Source: Lentisphaeria bacterium (GTDB lineage: Bacteria; Verrucomicrobiota; Lentisphaeria; Victivallales; Victivallaceae). Taken from it: DNA of 43,351 bases. Position numbers and translations under genes: made by a program. Shown piece after piece: positions 41,385 to 43,351 of this stretch (its first letter is position 1; every line of letters starts with the position of its first letter). The notes beneath the pieces are model-generated. The model was not told the DNA's origin and made no database searches. It was given only the letters and a program-made list of their open reading frames with translations. The stretch lies in assembly GCA_017628235.1 (NCBI GenBank), contig JAGBZM010000022.1:1-43351 (forward strand), read 5' to 3'.

Positions 41385-42863
41385 TCACTTATCCTGCGGC
41401 CGGTTAAATCCGTTTTTTGACCACTTTTCCAGCAGTTCAGCAGCAAATTGCCGCCCACCGAGACCGAATGCCAAAGCGGCAGCAACACACAATGCTCCCA
41501 AGAGCATGGCAAACGCCGTTTCCACGATATTCTGTCCGATATTCAGATTGCTCAAAGCCAGAGCGATGGTAAAAATCATCACCGCCGGCCGGATGAACCA
41601 GCAGTACACCGGATGATTTGACTTGCCGGAAATACCGCAGATAAAATCGGCCAGAACGATTCCGGTTACGATCACGATCGCACTTAAAATCAGATTGCCG
41701 CCGAATACCGCAAATCTGCGGATCAATTCAGCCAGACCGGTCAACTGCAATATCTCACATGCACCGATGACCACCAGCACCAGTACCGCCGCCATTGCCG
41801 TTTTTCCGGCGACGACCGGCAAATTCCACTTTTCCGCATAGTTTTTATCTCCGGAAATCCGGTTGAGGAACCGGTCGATACCGATAGCTGCAACCATTTT
41901 GCGAACCAGCGAATCCGCGATCCGGGCCAACACGGCTCCGGCAGCCAGAATAACCGCCGCACCGATAATATTGCCGGCGGCATACAGCAGCATATTCAGA
42001 AATCCGGTCACGGAATGGGACAATGCTTCGATATTCAACGCCGTCAAAGCTGCCGCCGTCACCGGGATAACAATCAATATCCACGCCACATTGCCCAGTA
42101 ATTTCGCCACCGTCTGATCTTCACCTTTATGCAGTCCGCACATTTCCCCCAATTTGTCCAGATGCATCATCGCCGCCGCACCGGATACTCCGCGCCGGAC
42201 GATCCCGGCGGCCCGGATACCGAGCCAGAGGATCAACATTGCCGCGATCAGCCGGGGCAAAAAGGTCATGATCACGGCAAACATCGCCTGCAAAGGTTCG
42301 GTGATCCCGTAAATATTCAACGCGGAAAGAACCGCCGGTAAAAAGAACAGCCAGATCAGAGCATACGCGATCCGGCCGCTGTATTCTGCTCTTTTTTCCG
42401 CATTGCCGTGAGCAAACCCGGCCAGATGATTCTGCATTTCCGGCCGCAGCAGCAGATGGCGGATCAGAGTACGGACTGTTCCGGCCACGATTCTGGCCAG
42501 CAACAGCAGCAGCAAAGCTCCGGCGATATTGGGCAGATATTCCGCCACCGCAGTAGTGAATTCACGCAGAGGTACTGCCGCATAATCCAGATGAAGCAGT
42601 GACATGCAGGCCAGAATTGCCAGGATCATCACACTCCAGAAAACAATTCTCCCGGCGATCATTCCGGCCCGAAGCGTATATTCCCGTCGGGTTTCATCAT
42701 CTTTGCGGTAAGTTTCCGCACATTTCCCGGCAAATGATGCGGCTTTACCGGACAGCCACGCAGCGATTATCCAGCCGATGATCAACACGATCACTGCTCC
42801 GATAACTCCCGGAAGATTGCTCTCGGCCATGCTCTTCCATACATTTTTAAAAAATTCCTGCAT
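41385..42863 (-). CDS. CmpX/MscS-type conserved TM-helix membrane protein
   Basis: About 492 residues, strongly hydrophobic, with repeated blocks like YLPNIAGALLLLLLARIVAGTVR, FLPRLIAAMLILWLGIRAAGIVRRG and AAGNIIGAAVILAAGAVLARIAD. They look like the repeated helix of the conserved TM-helix family that includes CmpX and lies at the edge of MscS channels. The last block, ALAFGLGGRQFAAELLEKW, resembles the pore-helix motif of MscS. The protein ends about 15 residues later, so the cytoplasmic MscS beta/cage domains are missing. I chose ATG 42863 (MQEFFKNVWKSM) because a GAGGAGA site precedes it and the promoter at 42935-42962 lies upstream. The longer reading to 42929 would begin at the predicted transcription start. 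Function, if a channel, is unproven. Confidence 0.78.
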   Translation of the reverse strand: MQEFFKNVWKSMAESNLPGVIGAVIVLIIGWIIAAWLSGKAASFAGKCAETYRKDDETRREYTLRAGMIAGRIVFWSVMILAILACMSLLHLDYAAVPLREFTTAVAEYLPNIAGALLLLLLARIVAGTVRTLIRHLLLRPEMQNHLAGFAHGNAEKRAEYSGRIAYALIWLFFLPAVLSALNIYGITEPLQAMFAVIMTFLPRLIAAMLILWLGIRAAGIVRRGVSGAAAMMHLDKLGEMCGLHKGEDQTVAKLLGNVAWILIVIPVTAAALTALNIEALSHSVTGFLNMLLYAAGNIIGAAVILAAGAVLARIADSLVRKMVAAIGIDRFLNRISGDKNYAEKWNLPVVAGKTAMAAVLVLVVIGACEILQLTGLAELIRRFAVFGGNLILSAIVIVTGIVLADFICGISGKSNHPVYCWFIRPAVMIFTIALALSNLNIGQNIVETAFAMLLGALCVAAALAFGLGGRQFAAELLEKWSKNGFNRPQDK

Positions 42864-42934
42864 CTTTTTTCTCCTCTGTCTATACTGTTTTTCAGAATCT
42901 TGTACCGTCTCCTCATCCCGGCACTTCAAAATAA

Positions 42935-42962
42935 ATTATAAATCAAAGTGAAAATTTTTCAA
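42935..42962 (-). promoter_or_regulatory. Sigma70-type promoter of the CmpX-like gene
   Basis: On the minus strand TTGAAA (42962-42957) and TATAAT (42940-42935) are 16 bases apart. Transcription is expected near 42928, giving a leader of about 65 bases. This supports the ATG at 42863 as the start. Confidence 0.65.
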
Positions 42963-43001
42963 GTTTTATCTGCAATATTGAAAAAATTTCAATTACGGAT
43001 A

Positions 43002-43030
43002 TTGAAAAATCCCGGCAAAGATGCTAAATT
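43002..43030 (+). promoter_or_regulatory. Sigma70-type promoter of the PilT-like gene
   Basis: TTGAAA at 43002-43007 and TAAATT at 43025-43030 are 17 bases apart, about 40 bases before the ATG at 43076. It is divergent from the CmpX-like promoter across the 212-base gap. Confidence 0.55.
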
Positions 43031-43075
43031 TCACATGTGTATATTGTTCTGTCAATTTTCTGAGAGGATTGCATC

Positions 43076-43351
43076 ATGAGTATCCGGAAATTTTTCGATG
43101 CGGCGGTAAAATTTCATGCCTCCGACCTTTTTATCAGCAGCGGCAAAGCTCCCGGTTTCCGGGTCAACGGTTCTATCTCACTGGCCGATAACATTCCGCC
43201 GGTAACGCCGGAAACGATCACCGAATTCCGCAAATCCTGCCTTTCCGCAAGTGCCGAAAATCAATATTCCGCTACCGGCGGAGCGGAGTGTTCTTTGTCC
43301 AATTCCGGCCACCGTGTCCGGCTCAACTTTTACGAATCTGGCAAGGGCCCG
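43076..43351 (+). CDS. PilT-like type IV pilus ATPase, N-terminal part (cut by window edge)
   Basis: The first 92 codons of a gene running off the end. The translation begins MSIRKFFDAAVKFHASDLFI, then SSGKAPGFRVNGSISLADN. This matches the N-terminal PAS-like domain of PilT/PilU retraction ATPases, whose usual form is ASDLHLSxGxPPxxRxxG. The Walker motifs lie beyond the window, so the ATPase call rests on this pattern alone. A GAGAGGA ribosome-binding site and a promoter-like pair precede the ATG. Together with the prepilin peptidase and the pseudopilin cassette it suggests a type IV pilus or related machine in this organism. A PilB- or GspE-like N-terminal domain is a less likely reading. 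Confidence 0.62.
   Translation, partial: MSIRKFFDAAVKFHASDLFISSGKAPGFRVNGSISLADNIPPVTPETITEFRKSCLSASAENQYSATGGAECSLSNSGHRVRLNFYESGKGP

Overview
The window looks like a chromosomal segment of a diderm bacterium of the PVC superphylum, most likely Lentisphaerota (Victivallis-like). This is inferred from several traits. A four-gene pseudopilin cassette matches the arrangement called Verru_Chthon A-D. Its prepilin leaders (FTLIELL type) lack the usual glycine at -1. There are lipoproteins with outer-membrane-type context, a GH106-like glycosidase with L-rhamnose isomerase, and an anaerobic flavin/Fe-S gene set next to hydF. No search was possible, so the taxonomy is an inference.

Layout: (1) 47-2281, minus strand: aroE, a prepilin peptidase and a dCMP deaminase in an overlapping run. 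(2) 2394-5016, plus: a small lipoprotein whose 3' end overlaps ppk. (3) 5114-11127, plus: a FadR/GntR regulator, an orphan HlyD-like periplasmic protein, a very large SSS-family symporter and an LctP-family permease with its own terminator/promoter junction. (4) 11156-14318, minus: rhaA, folE, dtd and a TIM-barrel sugar isomerase. (5) 14527-22699, plus: hydF, then a three-gene flavin/Fe-S complex (NuoE-like, NuoF-like, and a GltD/NfnB-like protein with extra Fe-S domains), then an MtaB-like methylthiotransferase, a lipoprotein and rsmG. (6) 22712-25762, plus: a 1016-residue GH106-like protein. (7) 25881-32725, minus: the pseudopilin cassette D-B-C-A, thiamine pyrophosphokinase and the short ribosomal gene rpsU. 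(8) 32984-36021, plus: three nucleotide-sugar SDR enzymes (UXS, RfbB, WbpP-like). (9) 36025-36489, minus: folK. (10) 36582-41319, plus: fmt, rng, a compact uvrC and a deacetylase. (11) 41385-42863, minus: a CmpX/MscS-type TM-helix membrane protein. (12) 43076 to the edge, plus: the start of a PilT-like ATPase.

The genes suggest a fermentative anaerobe that uses rhamnose-containing glycans. Candidate players are the GH106-like enzyme, RhaA and the TIM-barrel isomerase, with the lactate-type permease handling an organic acid. The hydF-linked trimer looks like a Stn/Hyd-type NAD(P)H-ferredoxin redox-balancing complex, and no hydrogenase catalytic subunit lies beside it. The prepilin peptidase, four pseudopilins and PilT-like gene together point to a type IV pilus or type II secretion-like machine. 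No tRNA, rRNA, CRISPR array or insertion sequence was seen, and no gene-free stretch exceeds about 260 bases.
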